Notes under the pieces: generated by a model
Database searches by the model: none
Seen by the model: the letters and a program-made list of their open reading frames with translations, nothing else
Told to the model about the DNA's origin: nothing
DNA from: Actinokineospora fastidiosa
GTDB taxonomy: Bacteria > Actinomycetota > Actinomycetes > Mycobacteriales > Pseudonocardiaceae
DNA: 64,000 nucleotides
Reading direction: 5' to 3'
NCBI RefSeq assembly: GCF_014648415.1
Contig: NZ_BMRB01000001.1
Location: 1,550,001 to 1,614,000, forward strand
Made by a program: the position numbers and the translations under genes
Part shown: one piece after another, positions 25,520 to 36,503 of the stretch
Position numbering within the stretch: position 1 is the first letter of the stretch
Layout of the letters: every line of letters begins with the position of its first letter

Positions 25520-25815
25520 TCCCCGACCCCCGCGACATCGTGCTCGCGCCGGTGATCTCCGAGAAGTCGTACGGTCTCCTCGAGGAGAACAAGTACACCT
25601 TCCTGGTGAGCCCGGGCGCCAACAAGACCGAGATCAAGATCGCGATCGAGAAGATCTTCGCGGTCAAGGTGCTGAGCGTGAACACGCTCAACCGGAACGG
25701 CAAGCGCAAGCGCACCCGGACCGGATACGGCAAGCGCAAGGACACCAAGCGCGCGATCGTCACCCTGTCCCCGGAGAGCAAGCCGATCGAGATCTTCGGC
25801 GGCCCGGCCGCGTAA
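25516..25815 (+). CDS. rplW: 50S ribosomal protein L23
   Basis: 99 residues from GTG 25516, overlapping the rplD stop by 4 bp (GTGA). Features include [17 protein letters not shown] and the extended loop [23 protein letters not shown]23 forms the docking site near the tunnel exit for trigger factor and SRP. Confidence 0.97.
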   Translation: MIPDPRDIVLAPVISEKSYGLLEENKYTFLVSPGANKTEIKIAIEKIFAVKVLSVNTLNRNGKRKRTRTGYGKRKDTKRAIVTLSPESKPIEIFGGPAA

Positions 25816-25829
25816 GGACTGAGTAGACA

Positions 25830-26663
25830 ATGGGTATTCGCAAGTACAAGCCGACGACCCCGGGTCGTCGCGGCGCGAGCGTCTCGGACTTCGCCGAGAT
25901 CACCCGCTCCACCCCGGAGAAGTCGCTGCTCCGCCCGCTGCACGGCCGCGGCGGCCGCAACGCGCACGGCAAGATCACCACCCGGCACAAGGGTGGCGGC
26001 CACAAGCGCGCGTACCGGCTGATCGACTTCCGCCGTCACGACAAGGACGGTGTGCCCGCCAAGGTGGCGCACATCGAGTACGACCCGAACCGCACGGCTC
26101 GGATCGCGCTGCTGCACTACGCCGACGGCGAGAAGCGCTACATCATCGCGCCGAGCAAGCTGCGCCAGGGCGACCCGATCGAGTCCGGCCCGCGGGCCGA
26201 CATCAAGCCGGGCAACAACCTGCCGCTGCGCAACATCCCGGTCGGCACCGTGGTGCACGCCATCGAGCTGCGTCCGGGCGGCGGCGCGAAGATCGCCCGC
26301 TCGGCCGGTTCCAGCGTGCAGCTCGTCGCCAAGGACGGCCCCTACGCCCAGCTGCGGATGCCCTCGGGCGAGATCCGCAACGTGGACGTGCGCTGCCGCG
26401 CCACCGTCGGCGAGGTCGGCAACTCCGAGCACTCCAACATCAACTGGGGCAAGGCAGGCCGGATGCGGTGGAAGGGCAAGCGCCCGACCGTCCGCGGTGT
26501 CGCCATGAACCCGGTCGACCACCCGCACGGTGGTGGTGAGGGCAAGACCTCCGGTGGTCGCCACCCGGTGAACCCGGCGGGCAAGCCCGAGGGTCGCACC
26601 CGCCGCCGCAAGCCGAGCGACAAGCTGATCGTCCGCCGCCGCCGTACTGGCAAGAAGCGCTGA
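25830..26663 (+). CDS. rplB: 50S ribosomal protein L2
   Basis: 277 residues ([21 protein letters not shown]). The conserved C-terminal region near the peptidyl-transferase centre is intact ([22 protein letters not shown], containing the essential His), as is the Arg/Lys-rich tail. It is one of the primary 23S rRNA binders and sits in the usual S10 operon place. Confidence 0.98.
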   Translation: MGIRKYKPTTPGRRGASVSDFAEITRSTPEKSLLRPLHGRGGRNAHGKITTRHKGGGHKRAYRLIDFRRHDKDGVPAKVAHIEYDPNRTARIALLHYADGEKRYIIAPSKLRQGDPIESGPRADIKPGNNLPLRNIPVGTVVHAIELRPGGGAKIARSAGSSVQLVAKDGPYAQLRMPSGEIRNVDVRCRATVGEVGNSEHSNINWGKAGRMRWKGKRPTVRGVAMNPVDHPHGGGEGKTSGGRHPVNPAGKPEGRTRRRKPSDKLIVRRRRTGKKR

Positions 26664-26681
26664 GCAGGGAGGTAGAAGCAT

Positions 26682-26963
26682 ATGCCACGCAGCCTGAAGA
26701 AGGGCCCGTTCGTGGACGACCACCTGCTCAAGAAGGTGGACGCGCTGAACGAGACCGGCAAGAAGACCGTGATCAAGACCTGGTCCCGTCGGTCGACGAT
26801 CATCCCGGACATGCTGGGTCACACCATCGCGGTGCACGACGGCCGCAAGCACGTCCCGGTGTTCATCTCCGAGGCCATGGTGGGTCACAAGCTGGGCGAG
26901 TTCGCCCCGACCCGCACGTTCAAGGGCCACATCAAGGACGACCGCAAGTCGCGGCGCCGCTAG
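26682..26963 (+). CDS. rpsS: 30S ribosomal protein S19
   Basis: 93 residues, full length ([20 protein letters not shown]), with the conserved [23 protein letters not shown] core. It forms a complex with S13 in the 30S head and contacts the B1a bridge. Preceded by GGGAGGTAGAAGC. Confidence 0.98.
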   Translation: MPRSLKKGPFVDDHLLKKVDALNETGKKTVIKTWSRRSTIIPDMLGHTIAVHDGRKHVPVFISEAMVGHKLGEFAPTRTFKGHIKDDRKSRRR

Positions 26964-26991
26964 GCACGAGTGAAGAGCAAGGGGAACAGCG

Positions 26992-27410
26992 ATGAACGCC
27001 CGTAACGACGCCGTGGCGACGGAAGAGCTTCCGCGCGCCGTGGCTCGGGCTCGCTACGTGCGGATGACGCCCATGAAGGTGCGCCGTGTCGTCGAGCTCA
27101 TCAGGGGTCGCAGCGCCGGTGACGCCTTGGCCGTGCTGAGGTTCGCGCCGCAGGCCGCTTCCGAGCCGGTCGCCAAGGTCCTGGCCAGCGCGGTCGCCAA
27201 CGCCGAGAACAACCTCGGCCTCGACCCGGACACCCTGTGGGTGTCCACGGTGTACGTGGACGAGGGCCCGACGCTGAAGCGGTTCCGGCCGCGTGCGCAG
27301 GGTCGCGCCTACCGCATCCGCAAGCGGACCAGCCACATCACCATCGAGGTCGAATCGCGTCCGGCGGTTGCCAAGCCCGCCAAGGGCGGCAAGAAGGGCG
27401 GTGCCCGCTA

Positions 27411-27411
<1 letters not shown>
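26992..27411 (+). CDS. rplV: 50S ribosomal protein L22
   Basis: 139 residues. The [19 protein letters not shown]-terminal region and the beta-hairpin that reaches into the exit tunnel ([25 protein letters not shown]) are present. It has a Lys/Gly-rich tail of about 20 residues. Its stop (TAA) shares a base with the rpsC start. Confidence 0.98.
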
Positions 27412-28226
<815 letters not shown>

Positions 28227-28229
28227 GCA

Positions 28230-28649
28230 GTGCTCATCCCACGCAAGGTCAAGCACCGCAAGCAGCACCGTCCGGACCGCTCGGGCGCGTCCAAGGGTGG
28301 CAACCGCGTCACCTTCGGCGAGTTCGGCATCCAGGCGCTGGAGCCCGCTTACGTGACGAACCGGCAGATCGAGTCCGCGCGTATCGCCATCAACCGGCAC
28401 ATCCGCCGTGGCGGCAAGGTGTGGATCAACATCTTCCCGGACCGTCCGCTGACGAAGAAGCCCGCCGAGACCCGCATGGGCTCCGGCAAGGGCTCGCCGG
28501 AGCACTGGGTGGCCAACGTCAAGCCGGGCCGCGTGCTGTTCGAGATGACTTTCCCCAACGAGACGGTGGCGCGTGAGGCACTGCGCCGCGCGATCCACAA
28601 GCTGCCGATGAAGTGCCGCATCGTGACGCGTGAGGGTGGTGACTTCTGA
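28230..28649 (+). CDS. rplP: 50S ribosomal protein L16
   Basis: 139 residues, full length, from GTG 28230 ([15 protein letters not shown]). The conserved [28 protein letters not shown] region is intact. L16 helps position A-site tRNA at the peptidyl-transferase centre. Its TGA overlaps the rpmC ATG by one base. Confidence 0.98.
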   Translation: MLIPRKVKHRKQHRPDRSGASKGGNRVTFGEFGIQALEPAYVTNRQIESARIAINRHIRRGGKVWINIFPDRPLTKKPAETRMGSGKGSPEHWVANVKPGRVLFEMTFPNETVAREALRRAIHKLPMKCRIVTREGGDF

Positions 28650-28897
28650 TGGCCGCCGGGACCACCGCGACGGATCTGCGCGAGCTGACCGACGACGAGC
28701 TGGTGCTGCGCCTGCGGGAGGCGAAGGAGGAGCTGTTCAACCTCCGCTTCCAGATGGCGACCGGCCAGCTCGACAACAACCGGCGCCTGCGCCTGGTCAA
28801 GCAGGACATCGCCCGGATCTACACCGTGATGCGCGAGCGCGAGCTCGGGCTGTCGGTGTCCCCCGACGAGGCGACCACCGGTGAGGGTGCCGCATGA
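28649..28897 (+). CDS. rpmC: 50S ribosomal protein L29
   Basis: 82 residues; the two-helix core [34 protein letters not shown] is clear. It sits near the tunnel exit beside L23. Slightly longer than the E. coli protein, with an acidic Thr/Gly tail. Overlaps rpsQ by 4 bp. Confidence 0.97.
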   Translation: MAAGTTATDLRELTDDELVLRLREAKEELFNLRFQMATGQLDNNRRLRLVKQDIARIYTVMRERELGLSVSPDEATTGEGAA

Positions 28898-29190
28898 GCG
28901 AGAACGTTGAGAGCACTGAGAACGTGAACGAGCAGAAGCGCACCAGCACCCGCAAGGTCCGCGAGGGCCTGGTCGTGTCCGACAAGATGGACAAGACCAT
29001 CGTCGTGGCGCTGGAGGACCGCAAGAAGCACGCCCGCTACGCGAAGGTCATGCGCTCCACCACCAAGGTGAAGGCGCACGACGAGGAGAACACCGCCGGT
29101 GTCGGCGACCGTGTTCTGCTCATGGAGACCCGGCCGCTGTCGGCCACCAAGCGGTGGCGGCTGGTCGAGGTCATCGAGCGCGCCAAGTAA
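28894..29190 (+). CDS. rpsQ: 30S ribosomal protein S17
   Basis: 98 residues with an OB fold core ([26 protein letters not shown]...[23 protein letters not shown]) and a polar N-terminal extension of about 17 residues ([16 protein letters not shown]). It is a primary 16S rRNA binder. Last gene of the S10 operon; a 67-bp gap separates it from rplN. Confidence 0.97.
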   Translation: MSENVESTENVNEQKRTSTRKVREGLVVSDKMDKTIVVALEDRKKHARYAKVMRSTTKVKAHDEENTAGVGDRVLLMETRPLSATKRWRLVEVIERAK

Positions 29191-29257
29191 GCAGCATGTC
29201 TAGGCCGAGCCTGTCAGGTCGGCAATCTGGCAGGCCAGGAATGGTCAAGGAGTTGAC

Positions 29258-29626
29258 GTGATCCAGCAGGAGTCGCGACTGCGCGTCGCCGACAACACCG
29301 GGGCGAAGGAGATCCTTTGCATCCGCGTGCTCGGCGGCTCCGGTCGGCGCTACGCGGGCATCGGCGACATCATCGTCGCCACCGTGAAGGACGCCATCCC
29401 GGGCGCGGGCGTGAAGAAGGGCGATGTCGTCAAGGCGGTCATCGTGCGCACCGTCAAGGAGCGCCGCCGCCCCGACGGCAGCTACATCCGGTTCGACGAG
29501 AACGCCGCCGTTCTGATCAAGAACGAGGGCGAGCCGCGCGGCACCCGCATCTTCGGCCCCGTGGGCCGCGAGCTGCGCGACAAGAAGTTCATGAAGATCA
29601 TCTCGTTGGCGCCGGAGGTGCTCTGA
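29258..29626 (+). CDS. rplN: 50S ribosomal protein L14
   Basis: 122 residues, exact family length, from GTG 29258 with AAGGAG upstream. [28 protein letters not shown] and the C-terminal [24 protein letters not shown] are invariant. First gene of the spc operon; L14 forms bridge B8 and binds the silencing factor RsfS. Confidence 0.98.
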   Translation: MIQQESRLRVADNTGAKEILCIRVLGGSGRRYAGIGDIIVATVKDAIPGAGVKKGDVVKAVIVRTVKERRRPDGSYIRFDENAAVLIKNEGEPRGTRIFGPVGRELRDKKFMKIISLAPEVL

Positions 29627-29628
29627 GC

Positions 29629-29946
29629 ATGAAGATCAAGAAGGGCGACACGGTCGTCGTGATCTCCGGCAAGGACAAGGGCGCGAAGGGCAAGGTCATC
29701 CAGGCCTACCCCGCGACCAACAAGGTCCTGGTGGAGGGCGTCAACCGGATCAAGAAGCACACCCGCGTGACGCAGAACCAGCGCGGCGCCCAGTCCGGCG
29801 GCATCGTGACGCAGGAAGCGCCGATCCACGTGAGCAACGTGATGCTGGTGGCCGACGGCAAGGCCGTCCGCGTGGGTTACAAGATCGCCGAGGACGGCCG
29901 CAAGGTCCGGATCGCCCGCGGCAAGGGCAACGGGAAGGAGATCTGA
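29629..29946 (+). CDS. rplX: 50S ribosomal protein L24
   Basis: 105 residues from ATG 29629, 2 bp after rplN; the longer frame upstream lies inside rplN. The KOW motif ([21 protein letters not shown]) is at the N-terminus. An assembly initiator of the 50S subunit. Confidence 0.98.
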   Translation: MKIKKGDTVVVISGKDKGAKGKVIQAYPATNKVLVEGVNRIKKHTRVTQNQRGAQSGGIVTQEAPIHVSNVMLVADGKAVRVGYKIAEDGRKVRIARGKGNGKEI

Positions 29947-29948
29947 TC

Positions 29949-30512
29949 ATGACTAGCACGGAGAAGATCACTCCCCGCCTTAAGACCCGCTACCGCGGCG
30001 AGATCGCCCCGGCGATGCGGCAGGAGTTCGAGTACCCGAACCCCATGCTGATCCCCGGCGTCGTGAAGGTCGTCGTGAACATGGGCGTCGGCGACGCCGC
30101 CCGGGACGGCAAGCTGATCGAGGGCGCGGTCCGCGACCTGGCCACCATCACCGGCCAGAAGCCCGAGGTGCGCAAGGCCCGCAAGTCCATCGCGCAGTTC
30201 AAGCTGCGCGAGGGCATGCCGATCGGCGCCCGGGTCACGCTGCGCGGCGACCGGATGTGGGAGTTCCTGGACCGGTTGCTGACCATCGCGCTGCCCCGTA
30301 TCCGCGACTTCCGCGGCCTCTCGGGCAAGCAGTTCGACGGCAACGGCAACTACACCTTCGGTCTCAACGAGCAGTCCATGTTCCACGAGATCGACCCGGA
30401 CTCCATCGACCGCCAGCGCGGTATGGACATCACCGTGGTCACCACGGCGAGGACCGACGAGGAGGGCCGGGCGCTGCTCAAGCACCTGGGCTTCCCGTTC
30501 AAGGAGAACTGA
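29949..30512 (+). CDS. rplE: 50S ribosomal protein L5
   Basis: 187 residues with [45 protein letters not shown] and the C-terminal [20 protein letters not shown]. It binds 5S rRNA and contacts S13. Starts 2 bp after rplX. Confidence 0.98.
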   Translation: MTSTEKITPRLKTRYRGEIAPAMRQEFEYPNPMLIPGVVKVVVNMGVGDAARDGKLIEGAVRDLATITGQKPEVRKARKSIAQFKLREGMPIGARVTLRGDRMWEFLDRLLTIALPRIRDFRGLSGKQFDGNGNYTFGLNEQSMFHEIDPDSIDRQRGMDITVVTTARTDEEGRALLKHLGFPFKEN

Positions 30513-30517
30513 GGGAT

Positions 30518-30703
30518 ATGGCGAAGAAGGCGCTGGTTCACAAGGCCGCCAAGAAGCCGAAGTTCAAGGTCCGGGCGTACACCCGCTGCAACCGGTGCGG
30601 GCGTCCGCACTCGGTGTTCCGCAAGTTCGGCCTCTGCCGGATCTGCCTGCGGGAGATGGCGCACCGGGGCGAGCTGCCCGGCGTGAGCAAGTCCAGCTGG
30701 TAG
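30518..30703 (+). CDS. rpsZ: 30S ribosomal protein S14, zinc-binding type Z
   Basis: 61 residues from ATG 30518; the longer frame upstream lies in rplE. Two CxxC pairs ([16 protein letters not shown]) mark the short zinc-dependent S14. Actinobacteria often also keep a zinc-free paralogue elsewhere, switched by Zur; none is in this window. Confidence 0.98.
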   Translation: MAKKALVHKAAKKPKFKVRAYTRCNRCGRPHSVFRKFGLCRICLREMAHRGELPGVSKSSW

Positions 30704-30780
30704 GACGCGAGTCCCCCCAGACCTCTAGATCGCCGAAGGCCCGGCCCGGGAACCACGGCGAGAAAGGTTGACAGGTCACC

Positions 30781-31179
30781 ATGACGATGACCGACCCGAT
30801 CGCAGACTTCTTGACCCGTCTGCGCAATGCCAACTCGGCATACCACGACGAGGTCGTGCTGCCGCACTCCAAGCTCAAGGCGAGCATCGCCGAGATCCTC
30901 AAGCGCGAGGGCTACATCTCCGGCTACCGCGACCAGGACGGCGAGAAGGGCAAGGACCTCGTCGTCGAGCTGAAGTACGGCCCGAACCGCGAGCGCAGCA
31001 TCGCCGGTCTGCGCCGGGTGTCCAAGCCCGGTCTGCGGGTGTACGCGAAGTCGACCAACCTTCCCAAGGTGCTGGGCGGCCTGGGCGTGGCGATCATCTC
31101 CACGTCCGGCGGCCTGATGACCGACCGGCAGGCGACCAAGCAGGGTGTGGGCGGGGAAGTCCTCGCCTACGTCTGGTAA
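30781..31179 (+). CDS. rpsH: 30S ribosomal protein S8
   Basis: 132 residues ([18 protein letters not shown]). An ATG two codons in is an alternative start. The C-terminal [26 protein letters not shown] is conserved. S8 binds 16S rRNA helix 21 and represses the spc operon in E. coli. A 77-bp gap before it holds AGAAAGGT and no hairpin of note. Confidence 0.98.
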   Translation: MTMTDPIADFLTRLRNANSAYHDEVVLPHSKLKASIAEILKREGYISGYRDQDGEKGKDLVVELKYGPNRERSIAGLRRVSKPGLRVYAKSTNLPKVLGGLGVAIISTSGGLMTDRQATKQGVGGEVLAYVW

Positions 31180-31191
31180 GGGGACTGACAC

Positions 31192-31731
31192 ATGTCTCGC
31201 ATCGGAAGGCTTCCGATCGCCGTCCCGTCCGGCGTGGACGTGACCATCAACGGCCGCGACATCAGCGTCAAGGGGCCCAAGGGCACCCTGGCCATCACCG
31301 TCAGCGAGCCGATCACCGTCGAGCGCGCCGAGGACGGCACGCTGACCGTGACCCGGCCGAACGACGAGCGGCAGAACCGCGCGCTGCACGGCCTGACCCG
31401 CTCGCTGGTCAACAACATGGTCGTCGGCGTGACCGAGGGCTACGAGAAGAAGCTCGAGATCCACGGCGTCGGTTACCGCGTGCTGGCCAAGGGCTCCGAC
31501 CTGGAGTTCGCGCTGGGCTTCAGCCACCCGGTCAAGATCTCGCCGCCGGAGGGCATCACCTTCAAGGTGGAAAGCGCCACCAAGTTCTCCGTCTCGGGCA
31601 TCGACAAGCAGCGGGTGGGCGAGGTCGCCGCGAACATCCGCAAGCTGCGCAAGCCCGACCCGTACAAGGGCAAGGGCGTCCGGTACGCGGGCGAGAAGAT
31701 CCGCCGCAAGGTCGGAAAGACGGGTAAGTGA
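31192..31731 (+). CDS. rplF: 50S ribosomal protein L6
   Basis: 179 residues, two homologous domains ([19 protein letters not shown]; then [19 protein letters not shown]) ending in the conserved [25 protein letters not shown]. It sits near the GTPase centre. 12 bp after rpsH, 1 bp before rplR. Confidence 0.98.
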   Translation: MSRIGRLPIAVPSGVDVTINGRDISVKGPKGTLAITVSEPITVERAEDGTLTVTRPNDERQNRALHGLTRSLVNNMVVGVTEGYEKKLEIHGVGYRVLAKGSDLEFALGFSHPVKISPPEGITFKVESATKFSVSGIDKQRVGEVAANIRKLRKPDPYKGKGVRYAGEKIRRKVGKTGK

Positions 31732-31732
31732 T

Positions 31733-32134
31733 ATGGCAACCACGACTGTGACCAAGCGCAAGCCGGTGGGCAAGGACATCTCCACCACCCGGCGCGTCGC
31801 CAAGACCCGCAGGCACTTCCGGCTCCGCAAGAAGATCAGCGGCACCGCGGAGCGCCCCCGACTGGTCGTGCACCGGTCCTCCCGGCACATGTTCGCCCAG
31901 ATCATCGACGACCTGAACGGCCACACGCTGGTCTCGGCGTCGACGATGGAGGCCGACGTGCGCGCTCTCGAGGGCGACAAGAAGGCCCGTTCGGCCAAGG
32001 TCGGCGAGCTGCTCGCCGCCCGGGCCAAGGACGCCGGGATCGCCAAGGTCGTCTTCGACCGCGGCGGCAACAAGTACACCGGCCGGATCGCGGCGCTGGC
32101 CGACTCGGCCCGCGATGCGGGGCTGGAGTTCTGA
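31733..32134 (+). CDS. rplR: 50S ribosomal protein L18
   Basis: 133 residues. A basic N-terminus and the core [18 protein letters not shown]...[22 protein letters not shown] are as expected for L18, which carries 5S rRNA into the 50S subunit with L5. Confidence 0.97.
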   Translation: MATTTVTKRKPVGKDISTTRRVAKTRRHFRLRKKISGTAERPRLVVHRSSRHMFAQIIDDLNGHTLVSASTMEADVRALEGDKKARSAKVGELLAARAKDAGIAKVVFDRGGNKYTGRIAALADSARDAGLEF

Positions 32135-32168
32135 TGATGATCTGCACTAACAAGGGAAGGAACGCCTG

Positions 32169-32828
32169 ATGCCGGGACGTACGCGGCAGTTCGGCGGCGG
32201 CCACGGCGGACAGGGCGGTCAGGGCGGCGAGCGCGGCGAGCGCCGCGACCGTCGGGACCGTCGTGACGGCGGCGGTCGCGGCGGGGCGGCCCAGGAGAAG
32301 ACCCCGCACCTCGAGCGCGTGGTGGCCATCAACCGCGTCGCCAAGGTCGTGAAGGGCGGTCGGCGCTTCAGCTTCACCGCGCTGGTCGTCGTCGGCGACG
32401 GCGACGGCATGGTGGGCGTCGGCTACGGCAAGGCCAAGGAGGTCCCCGCGGCCATCGCCAAGGGCGTCGAGGAGGCGAAGAAGAACTTCTTCCGCGTCCC
32501 GCGCATCGGCGGCACCATCCCGCACCCCGTGCAGGGTGAGAAGGCCGCGGGCGTCGTGCTGCTCCGCCCGGCCAGCGCCGGTACCGGTGTCATCGCCGGT
32601 GGCCCGGTCCGCGCCGTGCTGGAGTGCGCGGGCGTCCACGACGTGCTGTCGAAGTCGCTCGGCTCCGACAACGCCATCAACATCGTGCACGCCACCGTGC
32701 AGGCGCTGAAGAACCTGCAGCGGCCGGAAGAGGTCGCGGCGCGCCGCGGTCTCCCGCTGGAGGACGTGGCTCCCGCGGGCATGCTCCGCGCCCGCGCGGC
32801 GGCGGCCACCGCTGGATCGGGGAACTGA
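32169..32828 (+). CDS. rpsE: 30S ribosomal protein S5
   Basis: 219 residues from ATG 32169. An N-terminal Gly/Arg-rich leader ([18 protein letters not shown], about residues 8-40) precedes the S5 double-stranded RNA-binding domain ([20 protein letters not shown]) and C-terminal domain ([21 protein letters not shown]). S5 shapes the mRNA entry site with S3 and S4. The leader is longer than in E. coli, as usual for this group. Confidence 0.98.
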   Translation: MPGRTRQFGGGHGGQGGQGGERGERRDRRDRRDGGGRGGAAQEKTPHLERVVAINRVAKVVKGGRRFSFTALVVVGDGDGMVGVGYGKAKEVPAAIAKGVEEAKKNFFRVPRIGGTIPHPVQGEKAAGVVLLRPASAGTGVIAGGPVRAVLECAGVHDVLSKSLGSDNAINIVHATVQALKNLQRPEEVAARRGLPLEDVAPAGMLRARAAAATAGSGN

Positions 32829-32829
32829 C

Positions 32830-33012
32830 ATGGCCAAGCTCAAGGTGACCCAGGTGCGCAGCAGCATCGGCACCAAGCGCAACCACCGTGAGTCCCTCCG
32901 CACCCTGGGTCTGCGCAAGATCCGCCAGTCCACGGTGCGCGAGGACACGCCAGAGGTGCGCGGCCTCATCCACACCGTCCGCCACCTCGTGACCGTCGAG
33001 GAGGTCGACTGA
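32830..33012 (+). CDS. rpmD: 50S ribosomal protein L30
   Basis: 60 residues, full length ([27 protein letters not shown]...[10 protein letters not shown]). Starts 1 bp after rpsE and shares a base with the rplO start. Confidence 0.97.
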   Translation: MAKLKVTQVRSSIGTKRNHRESLRTLGLRKIRQSTVREDTPEVRGLIHTVRHLVTVEEVD

Positions 33013-33455
33013 TGGCGATCAAGCTGCACCACCTGCGCCCGGCCCCCGGCGCCAAGACCGAGAAGACCCGTGTGGGTCGCGGTGAGGGCTCCAAGGGCAA
33101 GACCGCCGGTCGCGGTACCAAGGGCACCAAGGCCCGCAAGAACGTCTCGCCCGCCTTCGAGGGCGGCCAGATGCCGATCCACATGCGGCTGCCGAAGCTC
33201 AAGGGCTTCAAGAACCGCTTCCGGGTCGAGTACCAGGTCGTCAACGTCGGCGACATCGCGGTGGCCTTCCCCGACGGCGGCGCCGTCGACAAGGCCGCCC
33301 TGGTCGAGGCGGGCCTGGTCCGCAAGAACCAGCTGGTGAAGGTGCTCGGCAACGGTGAGGTCAACGGCGTCAAGCTGGACATCACCGCCGACAAGTTCTC
33401 CGGCAGCGCGGTCGAGAAGCTGCAGGCCGCCGGTGGCACCGCCACCACGCTCTGA
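33012..33455 (+). CDS. rplO: 50S ribosomal protein L15
   Basis: 147 residues with the basic Gly-rich N-terminus ([22 protein letters not shown]) and the C-terminal L15 core ([34 protein letters not shown]). A late-assembly 50S protein. Last gene of the spc block before a hairpin and secY. Confidence 0.98.
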   Translation: MAIKLHHLRPAPGAKTEKTRVGRGEGSKGKTAGRGTKGTKARKNVSPAFEGGQMPIHMRLPKLKGFKNRFRVEYQVVNVGDIAVAFPDGGAVDKAALVEAGLVRKNQLVKVLGNGEVNGVKLDITADKFSGSAVEKLQAAGGTATTL

Positions 33456-33468
33456 GCAATGACGCATC

Positions 33469-33500
33469 GGGCCGGGCACCGTCATCCAGGTGCCCGGCCC
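33469..33500 (+). terminator. Hairpin after rplO
   Basis: GGGCCGGGCACC (33469-33480) pairs perfectly with 33489-33500 across an 8-nt loop, 13 bp after the rplO stop. With no T run it may be a partial terminator separating spc from secY. Confidence 0.7.
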
Positions 33501-33758
33501 GTCGCGTTCGTGTGACGTCGGTCGCAGTCGGCCGGTGTTCGCGCCGGTCGCCTCGCGTTTTCCGCGGGCACTGCGTGCGGGCTTCGTCACTCGTGCTGTT
33601 AAAGTCGGGGTCACGCCCCAGGACGGCCGTCTTCGGGGTGGCTGTGGCCTGTCGGCGTTCCCGATAGGTTATGGTTCCCTGTTCCCTGCCGGCCAACCGC
33701 GTCGGCTACCGCAGTATCGCCTGCAGCGAAGTGCAGGCGACGCCGAGGAGGTTCCTGC
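33501..33758 (+). promoter_or_regulatory. secY upstream region, promoter not well resolved
   Basis: About 260 bp without a gene between the rplO hairpin and secY. -10-like elements TAAAGT (33600-33605) and TAGGTT (33665-33670) are present but neither has a good -35 at 16-18 bp. GAGGAGG lies just before the GTG start of secY. Independent transcription of secY-adk-map is likely but not proven from sequence. Confidence 0.35.
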
Positions 33759-35075
33759 GTGCTCAGCGCCTTCCGCTCGGCTCTTGCGACGCCAGACCTG
33801 CGCAAGAAGATCCTCTTCACCCTGGGGATCGTCGCGGTCTATCGTGTCGGAGCCGCCCTCCCGTCGCCTGGCGTCTCGTATCCGAACGTGCAGGAATGCA
33901 TCGAGCTCAGCAAGGACGACAACCAGGGCGTCTTCCAGCTGCTCAACCTGTTCAGCGGCGGTGCGCTGCTGCAGCTGTCGGTATTCGCGCTGGGCATCAT
34001 GCCCTACATCACCGCGAGCATCATCGTCCAGCTGCTCACCGTGGTCATCCCGCGCTTCGAGCAGCTGAAGAAGGAAGGCCAGGCGGGGCAGGGCAAGCTC
34101 ACCCAGTACACCCGCTACCTGACGATCGCCCTCGCGGTGCTGCAGTCCACCGGCATCGTGGCGATGGCCGACCGCGGCGGTCTGCTGGGCAACTGCCCGA
34201 ACCCGATCATCCCGGAGAGCAACGTCTTCACGTTGTCGGTCATCGTCATCACGATGACCGCGGGCACCGCGCTCATCATGTGGCTCGGCGAGCTGGTCAC
34301 CGAGCGGGGCATCGGCAACGGCATGTCGCTGCTGATCTTCGTCAACATCGCCGCGCGCATCCCGATCGAGGGCAAGGCGATCTACGACAACCCGACCGGC
34401 GGCGGCCCGCTCGTCTTCACGATCGTCTGCGCGTTCGCGCTGCTCATCATCGCCTCCGTGGTGTTCGTCGAGCAGGGCCAGCGCCGCATCCCGGTGCAGT
34501 ACGCCAAGCGCATGATCGGCCGCCGAATGTACGGCGGGACCTCGACCTACCTGCCGCTGAAGGTCAACCAGGCGGGCGTCATCCCGATCATCTTCGCCTC
34601 GTCGCTGCTGTACCTGCCGGACCTCATCGTCAACCTCATCGGCACCGACGACTCCTGGTTCCAGCGGTTCGTGCAGACCCACCTGACCGACCAGTCCAGC
34701 TGGGTGCACATCAGCGTGTACTTCGCGCTGATCATCTTCTTCACGTACTTCTACATCACCATCACGTTCAACGTCACCGAGCGTGCCGACGAGATGAAGA
34801 AGTACGGCGGGTTCATCCCCGGCATCCGCCCGGGCCGCCCGACGGCCGAGTACCTGAACTTCGTGTTGAGCCGCATCACGTTGCCGGGCTCCATCTACCT
34901 TGGCATCGTTGCCGTATTGCCGAACTTCTTCCTGGACCTGACCGGTCAGGGTCAGAACCAGAACTTCCCGTTCGGCGGCACCGCGGTGCTGATCATGGTT
35001 GGCGTCGGTCTCGACACCGTGAAGCAGATCGAGAGCCAGCTGATGCAGCGCAACTACGAAGGGTTCCTCAAGTGA
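33759..35075 (+). CDS. secY: Preprotein translocase subunit SecY
   Basis: 438 residues from GTG 33759 with GAGGAGG upstream. Ten membrane segments are visible, with the conserved [17 protein letters not shown], the plug-region and the cytoplasmic loop [20 protein letters not shown] that contacts SecA and ribosomes. It forms the general secretion channel. Its stop overlaps adk (GTGA). Confidence 0.98.
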   Translation: MLSAFRSALATPDLRKKILFTLGIVAVYRVGAALPSPGVSYPNVQECIELSKDDNQGVFQLLNLFSGGALLQLSVFALGIMPYITASIIVQLLTVVIPRFEQLKKEGQAGQGKLTQYTRYLTIALAVLQSTGIVAMADRGGLLGNCPNPIIPESNVFTLSVIVITMTAGTALIMWLGELVTERGIGNGMSLLIFVNIAARIPIEGKAIYDNPTGGGPLVFTIVCAFALLIIASVVFVEQGQRRIPVQYAKRMIGRRMYGGTSTYLPLKVNQAGVIPIIFASSLLYLPDLIVNLIGTDDSWFQRFVQTHLTDQSSWVHISVYFALIIFFTYFYITITFNVTERADEMKKYGGFIPGIRPGRPTAEYLNFVLSRITLPGSIYLGIVAVLPNFFLDLTGQGQNQNFPFGGTAVLIMVGVGLDTVKQIESQLMQRNYEGFLK

Positions 35076-35626
35076 CGCGTGTTGTTCTCGTCGGTCCGCC
35101 CGGAGCGGGCAAGGGCACCCAGGCGGCGGCGCTGAGCGAGCGGCTCGGCGTGCCCCACATCTCCACGGGTGACCTGTTCCGGGCGCACATCGCGAACAAC
35201 ACCGAACTGGGACAGGACGTCAAGCGCTACCTCGACGCCGGGCAGCTGGTGCCGGACGCGGTGACCAACGAGATGGTCCGCGAGCGGCTGGCCCAGCCCG
35301 ACGCCGAGCACGGCTTCCTGCTCGACGGCTTCCCGCGCAACGTGGGCCAGGCCGAGGTGCTGGGCAAGCTGCTGGCCGACGCCGACACCAGGCTCGACGC
35401 GGTGGTCGAGTTCCGCGTCGACGAGGAGGTCGTGGTCACCCGGCTGCTCGCCCGCGGCCGGGCCGACGACACCGAGCAGGTCATCCGCCACCGCCAGCAG
35501 GTCTACCGGGACGAGACCGCCCCGCTGCTGGAGTACTACGCGGGCATCCTGATCACCGTCGACGCCGTCGGCGAGGTCAGCGAGATCACCGGCCGCGTGC
35601 TGGACGCCCTGCGCTCCCGGACGTGA
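35072..35626 (+). CDS. adk: Adenylate kinase, short form
   Basis: 184 residues from GTG 35072, overlapping secY by 4 bp. P-loop GPPGAGKGT at residues 8-16, AMP-binding STGDLFR and LLDGFPRN. The LID domain is reduced to a short loop ([20 protein letters not shown]), as in other actinobacterial enzymes. Converts ATP + AMP to 2 ADP. Overlaps map by 4 bp. Confidence 0.97.
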   Translation: MTRVVLVGPPGAGKGTQAAALSERLGVPHISTGDLFRAHIANNTELGQDVKRYLDAGQLVPDAVTNEMVRERLAQPDAEHGFLLDGFPRNVGQAEVLGKLLADADTRLDAVVEFRVDEEVVVTRLLARGRADDTEQVIRHRQQVYRDETAPLLEYYAGILITVDAVGEVSEITGRVLDALRSRT

Positions 35627-36444
35627 GCGGTGGAGGGCTGTTCAGCGGCCTGGCGAAGTGGCGCGGCCGGATGATCGAGATCAAGTCCCCGGCCGAGCTG
35701 GACGCGATGCGCGCTGCTGGCCTGGTCGTGCACCGGACCCTGTCGGCGCTGGCCGAGGCCGCCAAGGCCGGGGTCAGCACCCAGGACCTGGACGAGCTGG
35801 CCGAGCAGACCATCCGCGACGCCGGGGCCATCCCCAGCTTCAAGGGCTACCACGGCTTCCCGGCCAGCATCTGCGCCTCGGTGAACGACCAGATCGTGCA
35901 CGGCATCCCCAGCCGCGACCAGGTCCTGGCCACCGGCGACCTGATCTCGATCGACTGCGGCGCCATCCTCGACGGCTGGCACGGCGACTCGGCGGTCACG
36001 CTGTTCATCGGCGACCCGTCGCCGGAGGACGCCCAGCTGTCGGAGGCGACCAGGGACGCCATGCTGGCGGGCATCGCCGCGGCGGTGCCCGGCGCCCGCC
36101 TGACCGACATCTCGCACGCCATCGAGCAATCGGCGATCGCGTCGAGCGCGGCCCACGGCCGCGAGTACGGCATCGTCCGCGAGTACGGCGGCCACGGCAT
36201 CGGCACCGCCATGCACATGGACCCGTTCCTGCCGAACCACGGCAAGCCGGGCAAGGGCCCCCGCCTGCGCACCGGCATGGCCATCGCCATCGAGCCCATG
36301 CTGACCCTCGGCACCGAGGAGACGGTCGAGCTGGAGGACGGCTGGACGGTCGTCACCGCCGACGGCTCCCGGGCCGCCCACTGGGAGCACTCCGTCGCCA
36401 TCACCGACGACGGCCCGCGCGTGCTCACCGCCCCCGAGGACTGA
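35623..36444 (+). CDS. map: Methionine aminopeptidase, type I
   Basis: 273 residues from GTG 35623 (ATG 35671 is an alternative that drops 16 residues). The five metal ligands are present: D111, D122, H191, E224 and E255, with H93 as the expected catalytic His. It removes N-terminal Met from nascent proteins. No N-terminal zinc-finger or SH3-binding extension is seen. Last gene of secY-adk-map, closed by a hairpin. Confidence 0.96.
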   Translation: MSGGGLFSGLAKWRGRMIEIKSPAELDAMRAAGLVVHRTLSALAEAAKAGVSTQDLDELAEQTIRDAGAIPSFKGYHGFPASICASVNDQIVHGIPSRDQVLATGDLISIDCGAILDGWHGDSAVTLFIGDPSPEDAQLSEATRDAMLAGIAAAVPGARLTDISHAIEQSAIASSAAHGREYGIVREYGGHGIGTAMHMDPFLPNHGKPGKGPRLRTGMAIAIEPMLTLGTEETVELEDGWTVVTADGSRAAHWEHSVAITDDGPRVLTAPED

Positions 36445-36465
36445 TCCCTCACCCGTTCGCGTGAC

Positions 36466-36494
36466 ACGGCCCCCGGGTGTTCCCCGGGGGCCGT
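36466..36494. terminator. Bidirectional terminator between map and aldo/keto reductase
   Basis: ACGGCCCCCGGG (36466-36477) pairs perfectly with 36483-36494 over a 5-nt loop. It lies between two convergent genes, 22 bp after the map stop and 10 bp from the end of the other. Confidence 0.8.
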
Positions 36495-36503
36495 TCCCGT
36501 CGG